NCBI RefSeq assembly: GCF_900107155.1
Contig: NZ_FNOX01000001.1
Coordinates: forward strand, 124,001 to 188,000
DNA: 64,000 nt
Source: Pseudomonas salomonii
GTDB taxonomy: Bacteria; Pseudomonadota; Gammaproteobacteria; Pseudomonadales; Pseudomonadaceae
Direction: 5' to 3'
Shown here piece after piece: positions 44,171 to 52,430 of this stretch. The notes beneath the pieces were generated by a model. It saw only the letters and a list, made by a program, of their open reading frames with translations. It was not told where the DNA came from and ran no database searches. Positions within the stretch are counted from its first letter, which is position 1. Each line of letters begins with the position of its first letter. The position numbers and the translations under genes were made by a program.

Positions 44171-45832
44171 GGCCCAGAGTGTGTAAAAACGCCTTCGCGA
44201 ACTCTTGCTATGATTTCTGAGGATTTCATCGCAGGGATCGCCCATGAAGCGCTTTATCCAAGGTGAACATCGAGGCCAAGGCACCTTACTTCCCGAGAGC
44301 CTCGACGACTACGTCAGCGATACCAATCCGGTGCGGGTAGTCGACGTCTTTGTCGACGAACTCGACCTGGTCAGTCTGGGTTTTGAGGGTGCTATTCCTG
44401 CTGACACAGGCCGGCCGGCTTACCACCCCGCGATCCTGCTGAAGATCTATATCTACGGTTATCTCAACCGCATCCAGTCGAGCCGACGTTTGGAGCGAGA
44501 AGCCCAACGCAACGTCGAGCTGATGTGGCTGACCGGGCGTTTGATGCCGGATTTCAAGACCATCGCCAACTTCCGAAAAGACAACAGCAAGGCCATTCAA
44601 GGCGTCTGTCGCCAGTTCGTTGTGCTGTGTCAGCAGTTGGGACTGTTCGGAGAAAATCTGGTCGCCATCGATGGCAGTAAATTCAAAGCAGTCAACAACC
44701 GCGACCGCAATTTCACCAGCGCCAAATTGAAGCGGCGAATGGAAGAAATTGAATCGAGCATCAAGCGTTACCTGGCTGCACTCGATGCTGCCGATCGGCA
44801 AGAACCCACAGCTTCCGAGCCTAGCGCCGTGCGGCTGGAAGAGAAAATCGCCAAGCTCAAAACTCAAATGAAGGAGCTTCAAGCGATCGAAATCCAGCTC
44901 AATGAATCGCCGGATAAACAGGTCTCACTGACCGATCCAGACGCCCGCTCCATGAAGACGCGTGGCACGGGAATCGTCGGCTACAACGTGCAGACAGCGG
45001 TCGATACTCAGCACCATTTGATCGTTGCACATGAGGTGACCAACGTCGGTTCCGACCGCGATCAACTCAGCTCAATGGCCAAGCAGGCCCGCGAGGCTAT
45101 GGCGTCAGAAACGTTGTCGGTAGTGGCTGATCGAGGTTACTTCAAAAGCGAACAAATCCTGGCTTGTCACGCTGCCGGCATCACCGCCTATGTGCCCAAG
45201 CCGATGACCTCTGGAGCCAAGGCAGACGGGCGTTTCAATAACGATGCCTTCCTCTATGACGCGGCAAAAAACGAATACATTTGCCCGGCTGGAGAGGCGC
45301 TGATCTGGCGCTATACCAACGTTGAAAAAGGCCTGACGTTGCACCGTTACTGGAGTTCGAAATGCCAGGGCTGCGCGTTGAAGTCGCAATGCACTCCGAG
45401 CACGGAACGACGGGTTCGACGCTGGGAGCATGAAGCCGTATTGGAGGAGATGCAGCTTCGGCTGAGCAAAGCGCCGGAGATGATGCGAGTCCGAAAGCGG
45501 ACGGTTGAGCATCCCTTCGGGACGCTCAAACAATGGATGGGTGCGACGCACTTCCTGACGCGAAAGCTGGCCGGGGTGGGCGCGGAGATGAGTTTAAATG
45601 TGCTCGCCTACAACATGAAACGAGTCATGAAACTCATCGGTGCTCACGGTTTGATGAAGGCGCTATCGGCATAAAAAAGCTGATTTTGGCCCATCCCAGA
45701 GGCTATAAACAGAGTTGACGTGTTCCAGGTCGCGGCTGATGCAATACGCAGTATTTGCCATGCGCTCGTTCAGCCACGAACGTCAATGATCCAAGACGAC
45801 GAGGCCTTGAGCGTTTTTACACACTCTGGGCC
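44171..45832 (+). mobile_element. IS1182-family insertion sequence, apparently intact
   Basis: A 1662-bp element bounded by perfect 22-bp inverted repeats that begin GGCCCAGAGTGTGTAAAAAC (44171-44192, and its complement at 45811-45832). The single transposase gene fills it. The flanks TTCT and GAAT do not show a clear target duplication, so the site may be palindromic or recombined. A related small element begins 31 bp to the right. Confidence 0.88.
44244..45674 (+). CDS. IS1182-family DDE transposase
   Basis: A 476-residue transposase. It has the N-terminal DUF772-type domain (GRPAYHPAILLKIYIYGYLN), catalytic Asp in NLVAIDGSKF, Asp in VVADRGYF, and Glu in RTVEHPFGTLKQ near 430. A central coiled coil lies at about 160-235. 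No frameshift or internal stop is seen, so it could be active. Confidence 0.93.
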   Translation: MKRFIQGEHRGQGTLLPESLDDYVSDTNPVRVVDVFVDELDLVSLGFEGAIPADTGRPAYHPAILLKIYIYGYLNRIQSSRRLEREAQRNVELMWLTGRLMPDFKTIANFRKDNSKAIQGVCRQFVVLCQQLGLFGENLVAIDGSKFKAVNNRDRNFTSAKLKRRMEEIESSIKRYLAALDAADRQEPTASEPSAVRLEEKIAKLKTQMKELQAIEIQLNESPDKQVSLTDPDARSMKTRGTGIVGYNVQTAVDTQHHLIVAHEVTNVGSDRDQLSSMAKQAREAMASETLSVVADRGYFKSEQILACHAAGITAYVPKPMTSGAKADGRFNNDAFLYDAAKNEYICPAGEALIWRYTNVEKGLTLHRYWSSKCQGCALKSQCTPSTERRVRRWEHEAVLEEMQLRLSKAPEMMRVRKRTVEHPFGTLKQWMGATHFLTRKLAGVGAEMSLNVLAYNMKRVMKLIGAHGLMKALSA

Positions 45833-45835
45833 GAA

Positions 45836-45866
45836 TGCTGCCCGTCACCAGCGGCAGAAATCGGCC
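45836..45866. repeat. Dispersed intergenic repeat, copy 2
   Basis: Matches 35172-35202 with about five differences and ends in CGGCAGAAATCGGCC. It directly joins the right end of the IS1182 element to the following MITE-like element. Confidence 0.45.
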
Positions 45867-46029
45867 CAGAGTGTGTAAAAACACTTCGCCAAAATTGAAG
45901 TGCGCGCGCCTACGTTAAATCTGAAATTTATCGGCACGTCAGCAGATGTGGATTTCGCGCAGATGCGCGATTTCCAGTCCCGTGGTGAGTACCTGACGTG
46001 CTCGAAAACGTTTTTACACAGCCTCGGCC
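45863..46029. mobile_element. MITE-like element with IS1182-type ends
   Basis: About 167 bp bounded by GGCCCAGAGTGTGTAAAAAC (45863-45882) and an inverted end GTTTTTACACAGCCTCGGCC (46010-46029). The left end is identical to the 22-bp repeat of the adjacent IS1182 element for 20 bases, so the element may be mobilised by that transposase. It has no coding capacity. Confidence 0.65.
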
Positions 46030-46360
46030 AAAAGCGGTCGCGTGCCAACCTGCAGCCTTCGCTCTGCAAGCAAGAAGCCCGTCCTCCGCTTACTCCGCAA
46101 ATGAAACACACCACCCCAGCGCTCCTGATCGCCACCAGGCGCCCACAGGATTTATCTGCAAGTTTGTCGTGAGCCTACGTCGAAGCTGCTGTGAGCTACT
46201 CGATCAAGGAATAGTGCTCGGTTGAACGCAATGTAAGCAATGGGATTGGCTGACGGTAGTTCGCAAACTGTAAAAGATGCCGTCATTGACTTCGAGGGCG
46301 GTCAGGCACGAAGGTGGCCAATTGCACGGCGTGTGCCTGAGCCATCGAGCCTGCTCATCG

Positions 46361-48274
46361 TTAAGAGATTAGGCGATTCACAACTGCTTTCAGCTCTTTT
46401 AGGGCAAAGGGCTTCAGCAGGAGTTCGATCTGGTCGCTCTTTAGTGCGATCGCCGGGACAGCGTTTTCTACGAAGCCGGAAATGAAAAGGACTTTGAGCG
46501 TCGGACGTTTGTCGAGCGCCACCATCGCTAATTCATCGCCACTCATACTGCCCGGCAGACCGATATCCGTGATCAGTAACGCTGCCTCTGCTTGTGCTTC
46601 CAGCTCCCGAAGTGCTTGTGCAGCGGTTCCAGCCTTGGTCACTTGATAGCCGACTTCTTCCAGCGCTTCACTAATAAGGTCACGAATAACGACCTCGTCA
46701 TCGACCACGATTATTCTGGCGTTATCTGCCTGGAAATCGTGTTCAATACTACTAGGTACGCTGACGTCAACAGTAGCGGCCTGACTATGATGCAATGGCA
46801 GGAGAAGGCTCACCGTAGTCCCTACCCCCATTACTGACTCGATCCAGGCTTCACCTGATGATTGCTGGGCAAAGCCATAGACCATCGAGAGGCCTAGGCC
46901 GGTTCCAGAGCCTAGGGGTTTGGTGGTGAAAAATGGGTCGAAAGCGCGCTCAAGCACGCTTTGTGGCATACCCACCCCGTTGTCAGATATCCGGAAAAGT
47001 GCGTATTGCCCTGCATTCAGCGCTGTAACGCCATCCACGGTATCAACGCGGGTTTGGCTAATTTCGATCTGCAGCCGACCTCCATGAGGCATAGCGTCGC
47101 GTGCATTTATGCAAAGGTTCAGTATGGCATTTTCCAATTGGTGGCCGTCACATAAGCACAGCAAAGTTTCTTCTGGCGCCACTAGCTCCAGTTCGATCCG
47201 CGGCGTGAGGCTCCTGCTGATGAGCTCCCTCATTTCTTGAGCTAACAACGCCAGGTCGACCACTGAGGTCGCAAGTGGTTGACGTCGAGCATAGGCCAGC
47301 AGCCGGTGGGTCAGAGACGCTGCTCGGGCAGAAGCATTTCGTGCGAGCCCTAAGTACAGTGGTAGATCCTCTTGCTTGCCCTGGGCGATACGTCGGTCGA
47401 GCATGTCCAAGCTGCCAGTGATCACGGTCAGCAGGTTATTGAAGTCATGGGCCAGTCCACCTGTTAGCTGGCCCACTGCTTCCATCTTCTGGCTCTGCTG
47501 CAACTGCGAGCTCACTTGTTCGAGCGCTTCTTGTCGTTCCTTGTATAGAGTAATGTCCCGCGCGACCGCAAAATACAGCCCCTGTCGACGTGTTATTCGC
47601 CAGTTCAGGTGGAGCGGTTTGCCATTCGCCCGAAAGCCCAGGGTATCGAGCTCTGCGATAGCCTCTGTGCCCAAGGTGCGTAGAGTATCCGACAGCTGTG
47701 AGGGGGAGATGAAGCTGAAAAATGCACCGCCCTTGAGTTCCTGATCTGTAAACCCAGTTTCGGAATGCCAGGCCGGATTCATCGCCACGACGTCCCCGCC
47801 CTCGGACAGCGTACAGATCAGATCAGGGGATACGTTCCAGATACCATCTCGCTCCAATGTACGACGCTCGACCTCATGCTCCAGGCGATCGTTGACATCG
47901 TAGAGGGCGCTCAAGGTTCTTCGGAACAAAGCGCAAACAAAAGCCATTCCAAAAGTCACGAGGGTGAAACTCGCGCTACTGGCCCAGGCGGCAAAACCAT
48001 CATTGAATCCAATCTCACCAATGAAGAAATATTGTGCGGTGAGCACTGCCAGCACGCAGCCCAGGACCGACGATCCAACGCCGAAGAAGAAACCGATGAA
48101 CATCAGCCCCGGTATGAAAAACAGGTACGGTAGTGCTGTGAATGGAAGCTGAGCGCGCACGGCGGCACAAAGCGCAATCACCATGACGGTACCCGCGTAG
48201 CTAACCGGAGGGCTTGGCTGATTTCGCGCTAATCGGCGTACCAACTCGAGACAGCGAGAGAGAATACTGATCAA
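46361..48274 (-). CDS. Membrane hybrid histidine kinase with PAS and receiver domains
   Basis: A 637-residue sensor. N-terminal residues 25-125 form a DUF4118-like group of membrane helices. Then come a PAS domain (about 140-260), a HisKA helix with phospho-acceptor His in [11 protein letters not shown], an HATPase domain with N-box [11 protein letters not shown] and DNGVGM, and a C-terminal receiver with acceptor Asp in [10 protein letters not shown]. All catalytic positions are present. It is divergent from the GAF-EAL gene. No separate DNA-binding partner is nearby. Confidence 0.88.
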   Translation of the reverse strand: MISILSRCLELVRRLARNQPSPPVSYAGTVMVIALCAAVRAQLPFTALPYLFFIPGLMFIGFFFGVGSSVLGCVLAVLTAQYFFIGEIGFNDGFAAWASSASFTLVTFGMAFVCALFRRTLSALYDVNDRLEHEVERRTLERDGIWNVSPDLICTLSEGGDVVAMNPAWHSETGFTDQELKGGAFFSFISPSQLSDTLRTLGTEAIAELDTLGFRANGKPLHLNWRITRRQGLYFAVARDITLYKERQEALEQVSSQLQQSQKMEAVGQLTGGLAHDFNNLLTVITGSLDMLDRRIAQGKQEDLPLYLGLARNASARAASLTHRLLAYARRQPLATSVVDLALLAQEMRELISRSLTPRIELELVAPEETLLCLCDGHQLENAILNLCINARDAMPHGGRLQIEISQTRVDTVDGVTALNAGQYALFRISDNGVGMPQSVLERAFDPFFTTKPLGSGTGLGLSMVYGFAQQSSGEAWIESVMGVGTTVSLLLPLHHSQAATVDVSVPSSIEHDFQADNARIIVVDDEVVIRDLISEALEEVGYQVTKAGTAAQALRELEAQAEAALLITDIGLPGSMSGDELAMVALDKRPTLKVLFISGFVENAVPAIALKSDQIELLLKPFALKELKAVVNRLIS

Positions 48275-48535
48275 ATGTTGCTCCTTCGGGGGCTCGGTCG
48301 GAGAACTGAGGAGCGAATTGTCGGTAGCCGGTACGACTACAGTTCGCCACCGCAGATAATTATCGGCAACCGCTCCTTCAGCATTAAGCGGCTCACAACC
48401 AGGGCCTATAGTTTGTGACTAACAGTGTAATGACTAACCATAATTGCGGGAATTTGGCTCCGTGGTAAGCTCAAGGAATCGAATCAACGCCTGCTCTTGG
48501 TGTTTTCAACCGACTTATCACTCATAGTAGCCGAC

Positions 48536-50326
48536 ATGACCACGTGCAACTTATCGTCCGAAGAGGAACGCGCTCGGCTGGTCGACGTAGACCGTTTGAC
48601 CTCTGACGTTGAAAGCGGCTCAGACCCTGTGCTCAACAACATCGTGGCGATGGTCGCCAGCTATTTTAAGGTGCCTACTTCGCTGGTCAGCATCATTGAG
48701 CGCGACTACCAGGTTTTCAAAGCCCGTGTGGGCATGGAAATCGAACGAACGTCACGCGAAATGTCCTTATGCGTCCACAGTCTCGACGAAGGGGGCGTGT
48801 TGGAAATATGCGACCCTGTCACTGACCCGCGTTTCTTGAGCAACCCGTTGGTAATAGGCGCTCCATTCATCCGCTATTACGCAGGTGCTCCGCTGACGGT
48901 CACATCAGGGCGCAACTTGGGCAGGCTCTGCGTGATTGACAATACAGCGCACGCGCCGATGGACGAGCAAGGGCAAACCTTTCTGCGCAACGCGGCCCAG
49001 GTAGTGGTGGCGCGTTTGGAATCCATGCATCGCTCGCATTACATCGATCCGATGACTGGCTTACCCAACCGGCAGCGATTTGAGGCAGACATTCTGCGGG
49101 CACCTGATCAGGAGGACCGGGTCGCCATCCTTATAGAGCCGCTCTCCGCATCGGGGATGGACAGTTTGGCGAAGTCGCTAGGCAGCGAGTTTTTTACCAA
49201 CTTCATGCTGGCGGTCAAAGAGCTGGTCTTGAACTTGCTGCCAGGAGAGACGCGTTTGTACCGTTCTGGCACCATGGGCTTCGTCGCCTTACTAAGTCAC
49301 CGGACACTGTCACTGTCCAACCTAGTCGACAGCATAGTGCTTGCGTTCGAAAGGCCTCTGTACTGTGCGGATATCCCCGTTTTCTCCGATGTAGGGATTT
49401 GCGTACTGCAGCTTAACCGCGAATCCGGCCCGCCCACGGATATCGTGCGCCTGATGTCCAGCATCACTGATGCTGCGCGCCGAAGCGAGCAGCGTTGGCT
49501 CGATTACGATCCCGCGATCGATTCGGGCCTGCGTCGCAGCACCGCACTGCTCAATGACATTGAACCGGCACTTGCCACCGCTGATCAGTTCAGGCTGGTC
49601 TACCAACCTCGTGTAGATCTTGCCAGCAACCGGTGCGTTGCTGTTGAGGCACTGCTGCGGTGGTCGCATCCGACGCTAGGTGAGATTCGCCCTGCTGAAT
49701 TCATCCCGCTGGCCGAAACCACAGCTTCCATTCGCCACATCACCGGCTGGGTAGTGCGGCGCGTTTGCGAGCAGATATCAGAATGGCGAGCTCAGGGCTT
49801 GGAAATGACAGTCTCCTTGAACGTCTCGGCACTGGATCTGACTGACGGGAATCTGTTCAGTCAGTTGGTCGAGGCCCTGCAAGCCTTCGAGGTAGAACCA
49901 AGACTCATTGAGCTCGAATTCACCGAGAGTGTCTTGGTAACCGACTTCCAGGCCGTGAGGGATCAGCTGCAACGCTTTCGCGACCTCGGCGTTGCCATTG
50001 GGATTGATGACTTTGGCAGTGGTTACAGTAACTGGGCCTACCTGCGCCAGATTCCGGCAACCAGCGTCAAGCTCGATCGTTCACTGCTGGCTGATCTTCA
50101 GCCGGGTAACAACGAATGGCACATCATCCGAGGCCTGATCAGCTTGGTGCGGAATCTTAGTCTTTCCGTCGTGGCGGAAGGGATTGAAACGGAGCTGCAC
50201 TACCACCTGATGCGAGGTTGGGGCTGTGCGCAGGGCCAAGGTTATTACTTCTCCAAACCATTATCCCCGGTCGCCCTTCTCGCCTGGCTTGACGAGGGTA
50301 TCTGGTTATCCGGTCAGCATCGCTGA
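48536..50326 (+). CDS. GAF-EAL cyclic-di-GMP phosphodiesterase-like protein with degenerate GGDEF
   Basis: A 596-residue protein; ATG 48536 is preferred, with an upstream TTG 39 nt earlier as alternative. A GAF domain (about residues 20-165) is followed by a GGDEF-like domain without the GGDEF signature (about 170-330), then an EAL domain with VAVEALLRWSHP, IGIDDFGSGYS, VKLDRSL and AEGIET. The EAL catalytic residues are present, so c-di-GMP hydrolysis is likely; cyclase activity is not. Confidence 0.85.
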   Translation: MTTCNLSSEEERARLVDVDRLTSDVESGSDPVLNNIVAMVASYFKVPTSLVSIIERDYQVFKARVGMEIERTSREMSLCVHSLDEGGVLEICDPVTDPRFLSNPLVIGAPFIRYYAGAPLTVTSGRNLGRLCVIDNTAHAPMDEQGQTFLRNAAQVVVARLESMHRSHYIDPMTGLPNRQRFEADILRAPDQEDRVAILIEPLSASGMDSLAKSLGSEFFTNFMLAVKELVLNLLPGETRLYRSGTMGFVALLSHRTLSLSNLVDSIVLAFERPLYCADIPVFSDVGICVLQLNRESGPPTDIVRLMSSITDAARRSEQRWLDYDPAIDSGLRRSTALLNDIEPALATADQFRLVYQPRVDLASNRCVAVEALLRWSHPTLGEIRPAEFIPLAETTASIRHITGWVVRRVCEQISEWRAQGLEMTVSLNVSALDLTDGNLFSQLVEALQAFEVEPRLIELEFTESVLVTDFQAVRDQLQRFRDLGVAIGIDDFGSGYSNWAYLRQIPATSVKLDRSLLADLQPGNNEWHIIRGLISLVRNLSLSVVAEGIETELHYHLMRGWGCAQGQGYYFSKPLSPVALLAWLDEGIWLSGQHR

Positions 50327-50561
50327 GGTATCCGCTCTGCGCCTAAATGAATCTCAGTATCGAAGCTGGAAACGCATCCCTAAATCAAAATTATCGCCGA
50401 GGTTAGAAAGCTCTTAGGTTCCGAGTAACTCGCAGCTGCTCAAGGCAATTTGAATCACCCTGGTTTTCGTAGACATTCTTGGTTTCCGTTTTTGGACGAC
50501 AGAACTCACTCGTGAACAGCCGCTTCGGGTCGTTTCCAGCCGGTCCCGACAGGCAGCTATT

Positions 50562-50747
50562 GGCCGATTCTGTTGAAAAATTCGGTCATGGTTGCCACGG
50601 CAGAAAAGTACGCGCCTGAGATTGAGATTTTTACTTTGGGCTGAGGCTTTCAGGCTCAGATTTCACGTAGCAGCGTGTAAAAAAGGCGTTTTCACCGGCC
50701 AATATTCAGGCCATTTGGGCGAACCGACTTTTTCAACAGAATCGGCC
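50562..50747 (+). repeat. MITE-like element, copy B
   Basis: A 186-bp copy of the element at 35780-35964 in the opposite orientation, starting GGCCGATTCTGTTGAAAAA and ending in its complement. Sequence identity looks moderate, not perfect, so the two insertions are not very recent or belong to different family branches. Confidence 0.7.
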
Positions 50748-50794
50748 GTTTTATGCCTCTCGCCAGGGGCAGCAATCGGCCAGTGGTAATGTGC

Positions 50795-50822
50795 GAGAGT
50801 TCGAATCTCTCCTTCACCGCCA
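50795..50822 (+). tRNA. tRNA-Ser 3' fragment (probable attachment site remnant)
   Basis: GAGAG-TTCGAAT-CTCTC (50795-50811) is a complete T-arm, followed by CTTCACC, the discriminator G and CCA (50812-50822). The 5' part (GGTGAAG acceptor, D-arm and anticodon) is absent from the preceding 200 bp. Acceptor sequence fits a serine tRNA. Tyrosine integrases of genomic islands use such tRNA 3' ends as att sites, so this is probably a fossil att from an island that entered the ICE. Confidence 0.6.
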
Positions 50823-50988
50823 CATTCTGAAAACGCAATCCCCTGATTTTCCTAGAGAAAGTCGGGGGTTTGTGGTTTTTTGCGTCCAAAAAATAGCCCC
50901 ATGGGACCACCATGGGACTGGTGCGCTACTTTGGTGCATAAGTATGTGGCGCGAGGTGGGCACGGGGGGGCTGAATTTAGGGCAAAAA

Positions 50989-51013
50989 AAACCCACCTTT
51001 CTCAGGTGGGTTT
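50989..51013 (-). terminator. Intrinsic terminator of the YjzC-like gene
   Basis: AAACCCACCT (50989-50998) pairs perfectly with AGGTGGGTTT (51004-51013) around a 5-nt loop, and on the minus strand a run of T follows. It ends 13 nt after the stop of the small gene at 51026. Confidence 0.8.
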
Positions 51014-51025
51014 CTTTATCTAACG

Positions 51026-51211
51026 TCAGCGGTTGCTATCTGGAGTCCTATGGGTTGGTACCCATGTAGAGTCAGGACGGCTGGTTGGAGGAAGGCGCGT
51101 ATTGTCAGGAACAGTAGTGAAGTTGTCACGCTTACCGCCGCGTGGCCCTTGTTCTTGAAAAATACCGCCATTCTTACCGGTGTTCGAACCGGGAGTTTTG
51201 CCATTAGCCAT
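51026..51211 (-). CDS. YjzC-like small protein, 61 aa
   Basis: A 61-residue protein starting MANGKTPGSNTGKNGGI, with AGGAG 7 nt before the ATG (51209-51211). The TGKNGGIFQEQGPRGG block and the end PTHRTPDSNR match small YjzC-type proteins of unknown function. It is followed by a strong terminator, so it is transcribed alone. Confidence 0.7.
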   Translation of the reverse strand: MANGKTPGSNTGKNGGIFQEQGPRGGKRDNFTTVPDNTRLPPTSRPDSTWVPTHRTPDSNR

Positions 51212-51275
51212 GAGGATTCTCCTTAGGCGTTTAATGCGCAATTCCCGAGGAAAAGCAGTCGCAATTAGCCATAGC

Positions 51276-51304
51276 TTGTACAACTAGGTGCGTACGCTTA
51301 GAAT
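51276..51304 (+). promoter_or_regulatory. Sigma-70 type promoter for candidate sRNA
   Basis: TTGTAC (51276-51281), 17-bp spacer, TAGAAT (51299-51304). It is a near-consensus promoter with no gene downstream before the terminator at 51382-51401. Confidence 0.55.
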
Positions 51305-51310
51305 CTCGCT

Positions 51311-51405
51311 CCTCAGGTCATGCACTTGGGTAGCCGTATTGGGGGGGAGTCTCGACAACGTTCCCCCTTTACGGCCGATTGAGTCCTGCTTTCGCAGGAC
51401 TTTTC
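51311..51405 (+). ncRNA. Candidate small RNA with two stem-loops
   Basis: Between the promoter at 51276-51304 and a strong terminator there is no supported reading frame. The predicted transcript has a stem-loop with GCCGTA (51333-51338) pairing TACGGC (51370-51375) and an inner GGGGG/CCCCC stem, then the terminator AGTCCTGC-TTTC-GCAGGACT (51382-51401) followed by TTTCTTTT. About 95 nt long. No family recognised. It could be an antisense or copy-control RNA; transcription is not shown. Confidence 0.5.
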
Positions 51406-52014
51406 TTTTAGGCCAAAGCCAATCTTTTGTGACGCTTGTCATTAATTTGACTAATCGCGTCTTTTTGCGTTCTTGTGCCACTGTAATGACGGCGCGCGCC
51501 AACAGCAAGACATTTCTTCATCTTTTTTTGTCGGGGATAACTTTTTATTCTGTGCATAAAGCTGTGGATAAAATTATATACGAATACCGATTATGGCTAA
51601 TGTATTCGGCCTTGAAGCTTCATCCAAAAAAATTAATTCGAATCTGTATATTAATTGACCAATTGTTAGCGTCGGGTATAGCCAATCTCTTACACGCGCC
51701 AGGTTGATTTAGGCTTGGAAAGGCTCTTCCTTGTACGAGATTGCTTACAAGGGATAGCGATTCTTTATATCGATCGAAACGCTGGAATGTCGAGTTGCCA
51801 AACGAGAATATTCTTTTTTCCACGGCTTAAAACTACCTTCGAGCAAAACTCGTTTCATTTTGCGTTTCTAATAACGCCGCTTATGTTCAAAAGGCCCCCA
51901 CATCAAGGCCAGATCCGGCGGGCTTTTTTGCGCCCGGTGGAAACCAGGCTCCGGCAGGCTGGTCTACCATTACCGCTGCGCTTGGCGTGAGCGTGCTTGC
52001 AAAGGAATCGAGAC
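51406..52014. other. AT-rich gene-free stretch with DnaA-box-like sites
   Basis: About 600 bp without a supported gene and distinctly AT-rich at 51530-51660. It contains TGTGGATAA (51563-51571), a perfect DnaA box on the minus strand, and TGTGCATAA (51551-51559), one mismatch away and 12 bp upstream. At 51889-51930 an imperfect hairpin ending GGCGGGCTTTTTT may terminate plus-strand transcription before the gene at 52015. A replication origin is possible, but no initiator gene is present nearby. Confidence 0.4.
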
Positions 52015-52305
52015 GTGTCGCTACCCATCACCGCGCGGCAGATGAATGCGCTAAAGGCGCTTCAGCGGGAGGACCCAGACCTGGGCGAACTGGCCATCGC
52101 CATCGCACAGGCCTTCGACGCCACGAGGGTCGAAAACCCGGAGTTGGCCGCGTTGATCTTGGACAAGACCTGCCGGCGCATGGCCGCCCGCGAGCCCGGC
52201 AGTCAGGAAGCAATGATCCAGCACCTAGCGACCTTCGGTAAGTTGAATTGCCTGACGCCCACGCAGGTCAGCGACTTTACCGATCGAGTCAGGAGGCACG
52301 GTTAA
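52015..52305 (+). CDS. ICE hypothetical protein, 96 aa
   Basis: A 96-residue soluble helical protein read from GTG 52015 (AAAGGA 8 nt upstream), giving SLPITARQMNALKALQRED and a C-terminal TPTQVSDFTDRVRRHG. No family recognised with confidence. It is followed by a truncated small gene in the same strand and converges on the UvrD-like helicase. Confidence 0.55.
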   Translation: MSLPITARQMNALKALQREDPDLGELAIAIAQAFDATRVENPELAALILDKTCRRMAAREPGSQEAMIQHLATFGKLNCLTPTQVSDFTDRVRRHG

Positions 52306-52307
52306 TC

Positions 52308-52430
52308 ATGAACAATGGAATTCAAGAAGAAGCACTGCGCGCCCTGGTGGAGGGCGGCGTAGTACGCGCTACGCTGGTCAGCCGCCAGGAGAATAAGTGG
52401 ACACTGGCTAACCGAGCTGCTCTGTCATAA
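52308..52430 (+). CDS. Very small ICE protein, 40 aa, probably C-terminally shortened
   Basis: AGGAGG precedes an ATG at 52308 by 11 nt. The 40 residues (MNNGIQEEALRALVEGGVVR, WTLANRAALS) resemble the start of small plasmid/ICE proteins with the pattern ALxxLVEAGAVR...GxxWxLxxR, which usually run to about 75-80 residues. Here the frame stops at 52428 and overlaps the 3' end of the convergent helicase by 6 nt. It may be shortened. Confidence 0.45.
   Translation: MNNGIQEEALRALVEGGVVRATLVSRQENKWTLANRAALS

Noticed and set aside
45845..46225. Open frames on both strands across 45.9-46.2 kb
   Set aside because: They translate the MITE-like element and its flank; no ribosome sites and no protein similarity recognised.
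50330..50560. Possible gene between the GAF-EAL protein and MITE copy B
   Set aside because: No open frame with ribosome site or motif; only pieces of intergenic repeat were seen.
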